Source: an uncultured Acetatifactor sp.
Lineage (GTDB): Bacteria > Bacillota > Clostridia > Lachnospirales > Lachnospiraceae
Assembly (NCBI GenBank): GCA_904501885.1
Contig: CAJGCP010000025.1
Span: 1 to 29,969 of the forward strand
Direction: 5' to 3'
DNA: 29,969 bases
Positions 14,957 to 22,689 of the stretch are shown here, piece after piece. The notes under the pieces were generated by a model. It was not told the origin of the DNA, did not search any database, and was given only the letters and a program-made list of their open reading frames with translations. The position numbers and the translations under genes are program-made. Each line of letters starts with the position of its first letter. The stretch's first letter is position 1.

Positions 14957-15894
14957 TATTTCTCCTCCTTCTGTTCAGCAGTCATAATCGCTTCCACTTT
15001 CTTGTCCGCCACCTTCACCGCCTTATGTGCACTGTTTTTGTCTGCACTGACCACCAGAATGATGAGGAATAGAACGGACGTAATCAGTTTGATGGCATTG
15101 GGCTCTACGCCGGTATACATCGCCAAAGCCACACATCCCTTGTAAAGGATTGCACCGATGACCACACTGGCAGTAATCTTCAAGAACGTAATCTTCTTAA
15201 ACAAACTGCTACCGATGATAACACTGGCCAAACCAATCACTACCGCACCGGTACCGATGGAAATCTCAAAGTATCTCTGCTGTTGTACATAGATAGCTCC
15301 ACTGAGAGCCACCAAACCATTGGCAATGGAAAGACCTACAATTTTCACAAGTCCCTTATCCACGCCCAAACTGGTCACAATCGTATCATTGTCGCCCACT
15401 GCACGGAGTAGGAATCCGGATTTGGTGCTCATGTACCAATCCAGAAGCCCCTTTACCAATATGGTGATAAGGAACAACAATATCACTGTGCCATAAGGAC
15501 GAATTGCCTCCGGTAATATCTCGGTCATCAACTGATTATTAAAGATGGTTTTCTTATTAAAAATCGCCACATAACCGGCACCGGCTACCCACAAATTGAT
15601 GGTGTAGAGGCCGGTCATCATAATGATACCGGACAACAAGTCGCGTACTTTTAATTTTACATGAATTAAGCCCGTACAGACACCGATGATAGCACCTCCC
15701 ACAAAGGAGATGGGCAGAGATGCCCAGGCGGGCACATCCGCTCCTATCAATGCCACGGTCAAGGCTGCTCCAAAGGGAAAACTGCTGTCCACGGTTAAAT
15801 CCGGAAAATCCAATATTTTATATGTGATATAAACACCCAGAGCCAAGATACCATAAATCATACCCTGCTCTAATACACTTAAAATCAGTGCCAT
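14956..15894 (-). CDS. ABC transporter permease, tryptophan-type uptake system
   Basis: A 312-residue integral membrane protein of the branched-chain amino acid/sugar-type permease class. Hydrophobic segments span most of residues 1-290, with family stretches such as LGVYITYKILDFPDLTVDSSFPFGAA at the start and VGDNDTIVTSLGVD in the middle. A charged cytosolic tail (about 293-312, Lys/Glu-rich) follows the last segment. The ATG at 15894 has a GTGAGGG ribosome site; 52 bp separate it from the lipoprotein gene. It would correspond to trpY. Substrate assignment rests on the T-box and the neighbour's family. Confidence 0.92.
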   Translation of the reverse strand: MALILSVLEQGMIYGILALGVYITYKILDFPDLTVDSSFPFGAALTVALIGADVPAWASLPISFVGGAIIGVCTGLIHVKLKVRDLLSGIIMMTGLYTINLWVAGAGYVAIFNKKTIFNNQLMTEILPEAIRPYGTVILLFLITILVKGLLDWYMSTKSGFLLRAVGDNDTIVTSLGVDKGLVKIVGLSIANGLVALSGAIYVQQQRYFEISIGTGAVVIGLASVIIGSSLFKKITFLKITASVVIGAILYKGCVALAMYTGVEPNAIKLITSVLFLIILVVSADKNSAHKAVKVADKKVEAIMTAEQKEEK

Positions 15895-15946
15895 ATAAAA
15901 CCCTCACTTCGTCTATGTTTCCGGGGCAGATTTGCCCCAGCCCCTA

Positions 15947-16978
15947 TTATTCTACGATAATATCGTTAAATACTTCCAATGCATCATCGGTATAGTTGTC
16001 AGGGAAGGACAATCCTAAATTGCTTGCTGCTTTGGTGTTGATAAACAAGCTGGGCTCATCGATGATTTCAAATGCCATCTCAGAAGCCTTTGCCTCGCCC
16101 TTCAGCACCTTCGCTGCCATAGCACCGGTCTGCTTTCCAAGTTCAAAATATTCCAATCCCATAGATGCCACACATCCACTCTTTACCTGCTCCACTTCGG
16201 AACCAAATACAGGGATGGCTGCATTGTTTGCTTCTGCCAAAACTGTCTGCAACGCACTAACCACGGTGTTGTCCGTCAGGTTGGTCAAGCAATCTACCTT
16301 AGACATAATGTTTGCCGCCGCCAATGCCACCTCGGAAACTGCAGTTACGCCGGTGGTTACAATCTCAAAACCATACTTCGGAGCCAGTTCTTCATACTTT
16401 GCAATACTGCTGATGGAATTGGGCTCGCTGGTGGTATAAATGATACCAATCTTAGTTGCTTCAGGCAGAATCTCACGAATCATCTGAAGCTGTGCTTCCA
16501 CTGCCAATGCATCGGAAGTACCTGTGATTTCTCCTACGCTACTGCCATCTGCATTTGCCAAACCTGCTTCCACAGGATCCGTTACTGCTGTGTAAATCAC
16601 GGGAATATTAGCACCCATTGCTGCATTGTATGCTGTCATCGCGCTGGGAGTTGCTATGGCACAAATCAAATCCACCTTCTTGGTTACAAAATTGCTTGCT
16701 GCCAGACCTGCAGTACCTGCCTCTGCCTGCGCATTCACATATTCAATTGTCAGGTTATCCCCCTCTACAATACCTGCCTCTGCCAAGCCTGCCAGGAAGC
16801 CTTCTCTACAGTTATCCAAAGAAGGATGTACTGCAAACTGGGAAATACCGATGGTGTAGGAGTCCTTTGCTCCACTCACCGCATCACCGGATGCATCCGT
16901 TGCTCCGGCACCACATCCAACCAGGGATACCAGTGCAAGGGTTGCTGCCATCATTGCTGCTAAAATTCTTTTTTTCAT
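15947..16978 (-). CDS. trpX: ABC transporter substrate-binding lipoprotein, probable tryptophan binder
   Basis: A 343-residue lipoprotein of the ABC_sub_bind (PF04392-type) family. The signal peptide MKKRILAAMMAATLALVSL ends in the lipobox LVGC (Cys22), followed by a Gly/Ala/Ser/Asp linker and the binding domain (about 45-340: YTIGISQFAVHPSLDNC, TPSAMTAYNAA, IPVIYTAVTDPVEAGL, GIIYTTSEPNS). The frame is open 5 codons further upstream, but the ATG at 16978 follows GGAGG at 8-nt spacing. It is the first gene of the transporter operon, directly behind the T-box leader. Proteins of this family are known tryptophan/tyrosine transport components in Firmicutes; the UGG specifier favours tryptophan. 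Confidence 0.9.
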   Translation of the reverse strand: MKKRILAAMMAATLALVSLVGCGAGATDASGDAVSGAKDSYTIGISQFAVHPSLDNCREGFLAGLAEAGIVEGDNLTIEYVNAQAEAGTAGLAASNFVTKKVDLICAIATPSAMTAYNAAMGANIPVIYTAVTDPVEAGLANADGSSVGEITGTSDALAVEAQLQMIREILPEATKIGIIYTTSEPNSISSIAKYEELAPKYGFEIVTTGVTAVSEVALAAANIMSKVDCLTNLTDNTVVSALQTVLAEANNAAIPVFGSEVEQVKSGCVASMGLEYFELGKQTGAMAAKVLKGEAKASEMAFEIIDEPSLFINTKAASNLGLSFPDNYTDDALEVFNDIIVE

Positions 16979-17071
16979 TGTCTTTTCCTCCAAAATGAAA
17001 TATTTAAAAAGTATAAATTCCTGTAAGACTAAGGAAGAATCTTATTTCCATTCATAAGAATTTCTATGAAT

Positions 17072-17344
17072 AAAAAAAGTCCCAAATGCGTACTACTACA
17101 CATTTGAGACGGTGATTACTTATCATCGCGGTGCCACTCAAATTGACTTGGATGTCCACTTATTCCGAATACTATCATATCCGTCGGCTTGATAACGGGT
17201 CCGAATCCCGCCGACGCCTAACATCACTGCTCGGGCCGGCCTCGAAAGTCCATTCAACAAAAGCTCCTATATCGCCATCCCACCGCCGGCGACTCTCTGT
17301 AATACTCACTTAAGTCTACTACTCTTTCTCACAGGTTTTACTTT
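17072..17344 (-). promoter_or_regulatory. T-box riboswitch with UGG (Trp) specifier
   Basis: Leader RNA of the transporter operon. The T-box core TGGCACCGCG is at 17136-17127. The antiterminator pairs TTTGAG with CTCAAA around it; the same CTCAAATG forms the 5' arm of a 12-bp terminator stem (17110-17079) followed by seven Ts. Stem I base GAAAG (17328-17324) pairs with CTTTC (17248-17244). The specifier loop beside it carries AGTA on the 5' side and GAA-TGG-A on the 3' side, with TGG at 17252-17250. Uncharged tRNA-Trp would stabilise the antiterminator and switch on uptake when tryptophan is scarce. The assignment of TGG depends on the loop being read as shown. Confidence 0.92.
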
Positions 17345-17350
17345 TTCTAT

Positions 17351-17379
17351 ATCATATTACTTTTCTATGGATAATGCAA
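17351..17379 (-). promoter_or_regulatory. Promoter of the T-box/transporter operon
   Basis: TTGCAT (17379-17374), a 17-bp spacer and TATGAT (17356-17351) on the minus strand, with a start near 17344. Its -35 box is 20 bp from the -35 of the divergent regulator gene. Confidence 0.75.
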
Positions 17380-17399
17380 GCACATTTTTAAGCTTTTTA

Positions 17400-17427
17400 T
17401 TGACTTATTGTAACGTTACAATATAAT
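17400..17427 (+). promoter_or_regulatory. Regulator promoter with an 18-bp palindromic operator in its spacer
   Basis: TTGACT (17400-17405) and TATAAT (17422-17427) are 16 bp apart. The spacer and the first two bases of the -10 form an 18-bp perfect palindrome (17406-17423, centre TTGTAACGTTACAA). A further half-site GTTACAAT lies at 17470-17477, just before the ribosome site. A protein bound here would block RNA polymerase. Confidence 0.7.
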
Positions 17428-17497
17428 TGCCATGTTTTCCAGATTATATTGTGTTTTATTTCTTATTTTGTTACAATGATTTTTGGAGGTATCAAAC

Positions 17498-18316
17498 ATG
17501 TCTATATTTTACGATATTTCGAGCAGAAACAGTAACGATAGTTTTTCCGTTCATACGCATCTGCACGATAACTATGAAATCAATTTCATGCTAACCGAGG
17601 GCGTTGAGATTACGGTGGAAGATCAAACATTTGTTTCCCAGAAGGGAACCGTCTGTCTCTTTCCCCCTTACTCTCTGCATGAGGTAATCTCTCACAAAAA
17701 AATATATCGACGATATGTTCTCAATTTTAATGATTTGCAAATAACCCAAGCCTGTGGCGCACTGGAACCAATTATCTCAGCCTTTAAAAAACCTCACGCG
17801 CCACTGATTTCTCTTTCTGAAGAGGATACCGAGACACTGATAAACCTTTTTGATGCAGCGCTGGACGCAAGTATTTCTGACTCCCCGTATGATGATTATA
17901 AGAAAATCAGAGCATTGGGAGATATCCTACACTTCTTGGTGCCACTTTTGAAGGAAAAAAGCTTATGCTCGCCACAGAACAGAAATGAAATCGTTAATAT
18001 ATTGACCTATATCAACGCACATTTGCATGAAAACATTACCGTAGACAGCATTTCTAAACACTTTGGTGTAAATAGTGCAACCCTTTGGCGTCTGTTCAAA
18101 AAATATGTCGTGCTGTCCCCCAAGGAATATATTCTACGGGCACGTATCGGCGTAGCTTCAAACCTTTTGATAAATGGTTCTTCCATATCTGACGCCGCTC
18201 AAAAATCAGGATTTAATTCCTACTCACATTTCGTCCGTGCCTTTACACAACATATGGGAATTACTCCGAACCAGTATGCAAAGCGTGAATCACACATAAC
18301 AATCACTCTAAAGTAA
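17498..18316 (+). CDS. AraC-family transcriptional regulator with cupin sensor
   Basis: A 272-residue regulator. The N-terminal cupin domain (about 1-100) has HTHLHDNYEINFM (His19, His21, His23, Glu27) and FPPYSLHEV; the middle is a helical linker; the C-terminal pair of helix-turn-helix motifs (about 165-265) has ITVDSISKHFGVNSATLWRLFKKYV and ISDAAQKSGFNSYSHFVRAFTQHMGITPNQYAK. A TTG start at 17483 is possible, but it lies inside the ribosome site; GGAGG followed 8 nt later by ATG at 17498 decides the start. It is divergent from the Trp-type transporter. The ligand is unknown. AraC proteins normally bind direct repeats, so the palindrome in its promoter may belong to another regulator. Confidence 0.92.
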   Translation: MSIFYDISSRNSNDSFSVHTHLHDNYEINFMLTEGVEITVEDQTFVSQKGTVCLFPPYSLHEVISHKKIYRRYVLNFNDLQITQACGALEPIISAFKKPHAPLISLSEEDTETLINLFDAALDASISDSPYDDYKKIRALGDILHFLVPLLKEKSLCSPQNRNEIVNILTYINAHLHENITVDSISKHFGVNSATLWRLFKKYVVLSPKEYILRARIGVASNLLINGSSISDAAQKSGFNSYSHFVRAFTQHMGITPNQYAKRESHITITLK

Positions 18317-18358
18317 ATGGACATGCATTATGAAAATAATGTAAAAAAGACAATGTAA

Positions 18359-18384
18359 AAAGGCCCTGCTTTCGCAAGGCCTTT
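18359..18384. terminator. Two-way terminator between convergent genes
   Basis: AAAGGCC (18359-18365) pairs with GGCCTTT (18378-18384), with an inner TGC/GCA pairing. T-rich flanks on both strands serve the AraC gene on one side and the S4-protein gene, whose stop codon lies 2 bp away, on the other. Confidence 0.8.
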
Positions 18385-18386
18385 GT

Positions 18387-19148
18387 TTATTGATATACCG
18401 CTATTTCTATTGCCAATTTCCCTTTTCTGGTTTCCCTCGGTTCTCCTGTTACTGTAAACTTGCCAAATCCTCTGGAGTTTACAGTATCGCCCACTTTCAA
18501 AAGTTTCGAATTATTTTCACACAGGCGGCCGTTCACATAGACTTTGCCGGCTACGAAAAGGGCGAGGCTTTTTTCGCGGGATAAATTGTAAGTTTTTGCC
18601 AGCACCGCGTCCACCCGCAGACCACTGACTTGAACCGATACCACCTTCGGTTCTTCTTCCGGGATGTCCGTCACATTTTCTGTAACAGAGCACCTCACAT
18701 GCGTATGTTTCACCTGATGCAAGTTCTCACAGATAAACTCTGCAATGGATTCCAGGCAAAACAGATAGGCTTCCTTCTCTCCCACCTTGATATCCCCTAA
18801 GGTGCTTCTTTCTATGCCAAGATTCATCAAGGCTCCTAGGAAATCTCTATGAGTTAAGTCATCTGCAAACTTTTGTTGCAGGGGACTAATATGTATGCAC
18901 ACAACAGGGAAGGGAACCTCATATCCCAAGTCTTCTGCTTTTCCGAAGCGCGCTACCACGCGTGTGGCATTTTCCATCCCACCATACAGAGCAAATCCTG
19001 CATGACGCACATCTGCCTCACATTGCCAGAAGGTATCCTGTTCGGAGAGCCCCAAAAAGGAGGTAAAAGTATAAATCCCCTGATTGTAGGATTTGTCTGC
19101 CAGCTCCCGAAATCTATTCTTTAGTTGTTGTGTATCTTTATCAAACAA
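18387..19148 (-). CDS. YlmH-family S4-domain RNA-binding protein
   Basis: A 253-residue protein. The N-terminal and middle parts (about 1-165, TFTSFLGLSEQ, GGMENATRVVARF, HRDFLGALMNLGIERSTLGDI) are typical of YlmH. The C-terminal S4 domain (about 175-240) has LRVDAVLAKTYNLSREKSLALFVAGKVYVNGRL. YlmH homologues bind ribosomal RNA or stalled 50S subunits and are usually found near cell-division genes; here the gene instead follows two metal-GTPase genes. The start is a TTG at 19148, overlapping the GTPase stop region by 8 bp behind an AGAGG site, so translation is probably coupled. Confidence 0.9.
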   Translation of the reverse strand: MFDKDTQQLKNRFRELADKSYNQGIYTFTSFLGLSEQDTFWQCEADVRHAGFALYGGMENATRVVARFGKAEDLGYEVPFPVVCIHISPLQQKFADDLTHRDFLGALMNLGIERSTLGDIKVGEKEAYLFCLESIAEFICENLHQVKHTHVRCSVTENVTDIPEEEPKVVSVQVSGLRVDAVLAKTYNLSREKSLALFVAGKVYVNGRLCENNSKLLKVGDTVNSRGFGKFTVTGEPRETRKGKLAIEIAVYQ

Positions 19149-20073
19149 AACTAATAACCTCTTCCTTCGGCGCCTTGGTTTTAACCACGCTAATGGCGTG
19201 AAGTACGGGTCCCTGTCCTTTGTAGCCTTCCCAGAATTCTCTGGTAACCGTGGCTGTAACCTTCACCCATTCTCTTTGCTTCAGGCTTCCTGCGGCTGCG
19301 TATTTACACACATATCCCAAGAAAGCCATATCATCCGCACAACAAGTCATCGCCATTCTGCCGGGTACGAAGCAGTCTTTAGGTCCATTCTCAGGCAGTA
19401 AAACTTGCGCCACAAAAGAAATCTTCTTACCTAGGTAACGGTCCAAATGATCCATGGAGTCTAGGAACCAGATGCCGTATCCCTGACTATCCAGTTCTAT
19501 AATATCCTGATTGATATCGTAGGGCAAATCTTCCTCAAAGATTTCGTCGATTTCACCGTTGCTGTCCTCAAACACAATTTCCGCAGCGGCATTTACCGCT
19601 TTGATATTGCGCCTGTAATTGCCAAGTTGTTCTCTGGCATCATCGCAACGATTGAAGATAATCAACTCTGATTTGCGCACCATTTCTGCCAGAAGAGATC
19701 GCATATTGGTGTAATACATAGGAAATGTAGAAGCATCAATGGTTGTAATCTGCTGCTCTATCTTCCAATACCAGGGCAATTTGATATTTTTATAATTCCA
19801 CATGCCATTGAACTCAATGATAATACGCTCCGGTTTATGCTTTTTCTCCAATTCAGTCAATGCAGTAGCGTTGAAGTCTGCTTCATCATCAATCACTTCC
19901 ATGACTGTATTGGTCTTAGCTAGAAGTTCTGCCTCGTATTCAACTTCGCCTTCTTCGCATGCGATCAACAGGGTTTTGCCCTTAATGCGAAAATAAGGCT
20001 GGGACAAAGTGTATCGAATAAACTCTGTCTTTCCACTCTCTAAAAATCCATTGATTACATATACCGGTTTCAT
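19141..20073 (-). CDS. G3E (CobW-type) GTPase fused to a TIGR03943/DUF1980-like domain
   Basis: A 310-residue protein. The N-terminal half is a CobW/G3E P-loop GTPase: INGFLESGKTEF (7-18), IIIEFNGMWN in place of the usual EPSG, and FNRCDDA as the base-specificity motif. It lacks the CxCC metal motif of classical CobW proteins. The C-terminal part (about 195-310) resembles the TIGR03943/YcgQ (DUF1980) domain: ISFVAQVL, then FVPGRMAMTCCADDMAFLGYVCKY with paired cysteines, then WVKVTATV. That domain normally occurs in partners of YraQ-type permeases linked to zinc supply. It lies 55 bp downstream of the His-rich GTPase, with AAAGGGG before the ATG. A role in metal handling is inferred; the domain match is by eye. 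Confidence 0.82.
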   Translation of the reverse strand: MKPVYVINGFLESGKTEFIRYTLSQPYFRIKGKTLLIACEEGEVEYEAELLAKTNTVMEVIDDEADFNATALTELEKKHKPERIIIEFNGMWNYKNIKLPWYWKIEQQITTIDASTFPMYYTNMRSLLAEMVRKSELIIFNRCDDAREQLGNYRRNIKAVNAAAEIVFEDSNGEIDEIFEEDLPYDINQDIIELDSQGYGIWFLDSMDHLDRYLGKKISFVAQVLLPENGPKDCFVPGRMAMTCCADDMAFLGYVCKYAAAGSLKQREWVKVTATVTREFWEGYKGQGPVLHAISVVKTKAPKEEVISFV

Positions 20074-20128
20074 AGGAATACCCCTTTTATTTCAATCAAT
20101 CCATACATCTCTGATCCCATATCGGGTA

Positions 20129-21220
20129 TTAAAACAGTTCGTCCAACTTCTCTTCCTTCAGGTTGGCACCAATCACGCAGAACTTTCCTGTCACCTGGGG
20201 ATTGCCCTTCCTGATTTCATGCTCTGCAGGCACATAGTCAAAATAAATCCAAGTGCCATCTTCTGCAGGCACCATGCCCTTGGCGCGCAGAACTGTACCA
20301 TACTCGCCACTGTCCAACGCCTCCAAAATCTCTGCAATCTGACTTTCGCTAAACTTCTTGGGTGTCTCTTTTCCCCAACTGGTAAACACCTCATCCGCAT
20401 GATGGTGCCCATGGTCATGTCCACAGCAGCACTCACCGTCCTCGTGGTGATGGTGATGCTCGTGATGATCATGGTCGTGCCCGCAGCAACACTCGCCGTC
20501 TTCATGATGATGGTGCTCGTGATGGTCATGATGATGCCCGCAGCAACATTCGCCGTCTTCGTGGTGATGATGGTGCTCGTGATGGTGGTGTTCCTCCACC
20601 TCAGATATCATAGTCTCCAGCGTATCCTTGCCCTCGATGGTCTCCAGAATCATACCGCCTTCCAAATCCATCAAGGGAGTGGTAATGATGGTGGCCTTTG
20701 CATTATGCTGGCGAATCATTTCTACGCATTCTTCCAGTTTTGCAGAAGACACCTTGTCTGTACGGCTTAAGATCACTGTGCCGGCATGCTCAATCTGATT
20801 GAGGAAGAACTCTCCGAAATTTTTGATGTACATTTTTGCCTTGGAAGCATCTACCACAGTTACCGCGCTGTTTACCTGCACGGAGGCTTCTTCCGCCACA
20901 CCTTCTACCGCCTTTAATACATCTGATAGTTTACCCACGCCGGAGGGCTCAATCAGAATTCTGTCCGGTGTATAGGTATCAATCACTTCCTTCAAGGAGG
21001 TGCCAAAGTCGCCAACCAAAGAGCAACAAATACATCCGGAATTCATTTCCTTTATTTCGATGCCGGACGCCTCCAGGAAACCGCCGTCAATTCCAATCTC
21101 ACCGAATTCATTCTCTATGAGAACCGTCTTGGTCCCCTGCAGCGCTTCCTGCAACAGTTTTTTAATCAGGGTAGTTTTACCTGCGCCTAAAAATCCGGAA
21201 ATCACATCAATCTTAATCAT
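20129..21220 (-). CDS. CobW/G3E GTPase with His/Cys-rich metal-binding repeats
   Basis: A 363-residue GTPase of the COG0523 group, proteins that deliver or buffer metals such as zinc, cobalt or nickel using GTP. Walker A is GFLGAGKTT (9-17), the metal motif is GCICC (62-66), ILIEPSGVG follows, and SRTD (152-155) takes the NKxD position. Residues 211-274 form a His/Cys-rich insert with three tandem copies of EDGECCCGH(H/D)H...HH, about 19-20 residues each, giving nine cysteines and dozens of histidines. The CobW C-terminal domain follows (279-363, EYGTVLRAKGMV, TWIYFDYVP). The ATG at 21220, 10 nt after GAGG, is preferred over the TTG at 21229. It heads a three-gene unit. The metal is not known; no Zur-type operator was recognised. 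Confidence 0.93.
   Translation of the reverse strand: MIKIDVISGFLGAGKTTLIKKLLQEALQGTKTVLIENEFGEIGIDGGFLEASGIEIKEMNSGCICCSLVGDFGTSLKEVIDTYTPDRILIEPSGVGKLSDVLKAVEGVAEEASVQVNSAVTVVDASKAKMYIKNFGEFFLNQIEHAGTVILSRTDKVSSAKLEECVEMIRQHNAKATIITTPLMDLEGGMILETIEGKDTLETMISEVEEHHHHEHHHHHEDGECCCGHHHDHHEHHHHEDGECCCGHDHDHHEHHHHHEDGECCCGHDHGHHHADEVFTSWGKETPKKFSESQIAEILEALDSGEYGTVLRAKGMVPAEDGTWIYFDYVPAEHEIRKGNPQVTGKFCVIGANLKEEKLDELF
20399..20590 (-). repeat. In-gene tandem repeats encoding the His/Cys metal-binding insert
   Basis: Three near-identical 57-60-bp units lie inside the CobW-type gene, alternating CAT/CAC-rich runs with a GAAGACGGCGAGTG-like core that encodes EDGEC. Such repeats can gain or lose copies by slippage, which would change metal capacity in steps of about 20 residues without breaking the frame. 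Confidence 0.85.
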
Positions 21221-21271
21221 CTCAATCAAACCTCTTTCCTACATAAAATCCATGTTTTCTGCGAATTTTAT

Positions 21272-22570
21272 TTATTCACTATACTTAATACGATACACCC
21301 TCTTTAAGGAATCGTTCACTCTCTCTTCTGAAATGGTTCCATCTAGAATCGCCGCCAGCACACCTGCATAGGCCTTCTCAAAACTTTCCGGCATCAGTAA
21401 CATATCACACCCCGCCTTCAACGCCATCACGGCAGCCTCGTCAGAGCCATAATATGTAGAAATCGCTCCCATATTCAATGCATCGGAAATAACCACACCA
21501 TTATATTTCATTTCTATACGCAAAATATCGGTAATCAATTTCTTAGAAAACACGCAGGGCTCATCATTTCCCGTCAAATTCGGTGCAGATATATGTCCTA
21601 CCATAATCATCTGCGTACCCGCCTCCATACCTGCCTGGAACACTTTGAATTCATTGGCACCAAACTCGTGAAGTTCTCTTTGGGTAGTTGCCATTCCATC
21701 ATGGGTGTCCTGGGTGGTACAACCGATACCGGGAAAATGCTTTAAGCAGGAAGTCACACCCATTTCATCCATTCCCAACATCATAGAAGTAACATAAGTG
21801 GATGCCGTAGCCGCATCTGAACTATAGGCACGGTCTTTCATCACACTCTTTTCCACATTGCTGATATCTGCAACAGGTGCAAAATTCAAATTGAAGCCGT
21901 ATTTTACCAGGTTCTCGCCGATGGTTTTACCTGCCTGATAAGCTTTGTCCACATCACCGGCAGCGCCAATTTTAGCCGCACTATCCACTTTAGGTCCAAT
22001 TCCTGCCTTTGCCAAACGGGATACCTCTCCGCCTTCCTCATCCACTGCGATAAATAGGGGATACTTTGCGTAGGAAACCGTTTTGGAAATCAATTCTTCC
22101 AATTGGGAAGCAGACTTCATATTCTTCTGGAAATAGATAATGCCTCCCACGGGATACTTCTCCAATGCTTCCTTGGTCTTGTCCCCCGCCTGTGTGGCTG
22201 CATCCACGCCTGTCAAGGCTTCCGGGGTCACAATGAACAATCCTGCCACCTTTTCTTCCAAAGTCATGGCTGCGATTTTTTCTTCCAATGTCTTATCAAA
22301 CACTTCTTCCGGACTTGGGGTGGGTGTGCCAAGCATAGGCTCCATCGTGGGCAAAGCTTCTTCTGAGCCCAACATCTCATCAATTTTTTCCTGACTGTGC
22401 AGGAGTTCTTCCTGCTGCATATTACGGAATAAAATCATACCAAATACGGTGACTGCCGTGAGAACAACTAGCAATAGCACCATCGTCAAATAGGCTTTCC
22501 GTTGACTTTTTTTGCGCCTGAGCCTTCTGTTTTCTCTTTTTTCCTGTTCTAAAAGTTGATTCTCGTCCAT
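21272..22570 (-). CDS. Membrane-anchored GH3 beta-N-acetylhexosaminidase (NagZ-like)
   Basis: A 432-residue enzyme that removes N-acetylglucosamine from peptidoglycan fragments or similar glycans. A very basic N-terminus (RRLRRKKSQRK) precedes a single membrane anchor (about 26-48) and a Pro/Glu-rich linker (70-90, with PTPSP), so the catalytic domain (about 95-432) faces outward. NagZ landmarks are AVDEEGG, KHFPG (277-281), the Asp288/His290 dyad in QDTH, and the nucleophile Asp363 in SDALNMGAI. The loop reads KHFPGIGCTTQDTHDGM rather than KHFPGHGDT, a variation that leaves the dyad intact. The ATG at 22570 follows AAAGGAAA, and it has its own promoter. It is separated by 51 bp from the GTPase gene downstream, possibly giving readthrough. 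Confidence 0.93.
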   Translation of the reverse strand: MDENQLLEQEKRENRRLRRKKSQRKAYLTMVLLLVVLTAVTVFGMILFRNMQQEELLHSQEKIDEMLGSEEALPTMEPMLGTPTPSPEEVFDKTLEEKIAAMTLEEKVAGLFIVTPEALTGVDAATQAGDKTKEALEKYPVGGIIYFQKNMKSASQLEELISKTVSYAKYPLFIAVDEEGGEVSRLAKAGIGPKVDSAAKIGAAGDVDKAYQAGKTIGENLVKYGFNLNFAPVADISNVEKSVMKDRAYSSDAATASTYVTSMMLGMDEMGVTSCLKHFPGIGCTTQDTHDGMATTQRELHEFGANEFKVFQAGMEAGTQMIMVGHISAPNLTGNDEPCVFSKKLITDILRIEMKYNGVVISDALNMGAISTYYGSDEAAVMALKAGCDMLLMPESFEKAYAGVLAAILDGTISEERVNDSLKRVYRIKYSE

Positions 22571-22599
22571 ACCATTTTCCTTTACACATAATCGATTCT

Positions 22600-22628
22600 A
22601 TCATATCCTATTTTTGTCATCTTTACAA
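22600..22628 (-). promoter_or_regulatory. Promoter of the NagZ-like gene
   Basis: TTGTAA (22628-22623), a 17-bp spacer and TATGAT (22605-22600) on the minus strand. The start is near 22593, about 23 nt before the ATG. It lies just downstream of the 20-bp direct repeat. Confidence 0.65.
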
Positions 22629-22635
22629 GATAAAC

Positions 22636-22680
22636 CAAAGTGATTTCTGCAAATACAAATCAAAGTGATTTCTGCAAATA
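22636..22680. repeat. 20-bp direct repeat upstream of the NagZ-like promoter
   Basis: CAAAGTGATTTCTGCAAATA occurs exactly twice, at 22636-22655 and 22661-22680, a period of 25 bp. The nearer copy ends 7 bp upstream of the -35 box of the NagZ-like gene, a position suited to regulator binding. It could equally be a recent small duplication. Confidence 0.9.
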
Positions 22681-22689
22681 AAAAAGGTC

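Noticed and set aside
17196..17210. A tRNA-like T-arm, GGGTCCGAATCCC, on the plus strand
   Set aside because: No acceptor, D or anticodon arms fit around it, and the segment belongs to the stem between Stem I and the antiterminator of the minus-strand T-box.
20399..20597. Regular repeats that might suggest a CRISPR array
   Set aside because: The units are in-frame His/Cys codons with no variable spacers of constant length, and no cas genes are present.
20009..20770. A plus-strand frame rich in Met/Val that resembles a membrane protein
   Set aside because: It is antisense to the His/Cys repeats and the GTPase; CAT/CAC runs on the minus strand read as ATG/GTG on the plus strand, producing false hydrophobic runs.
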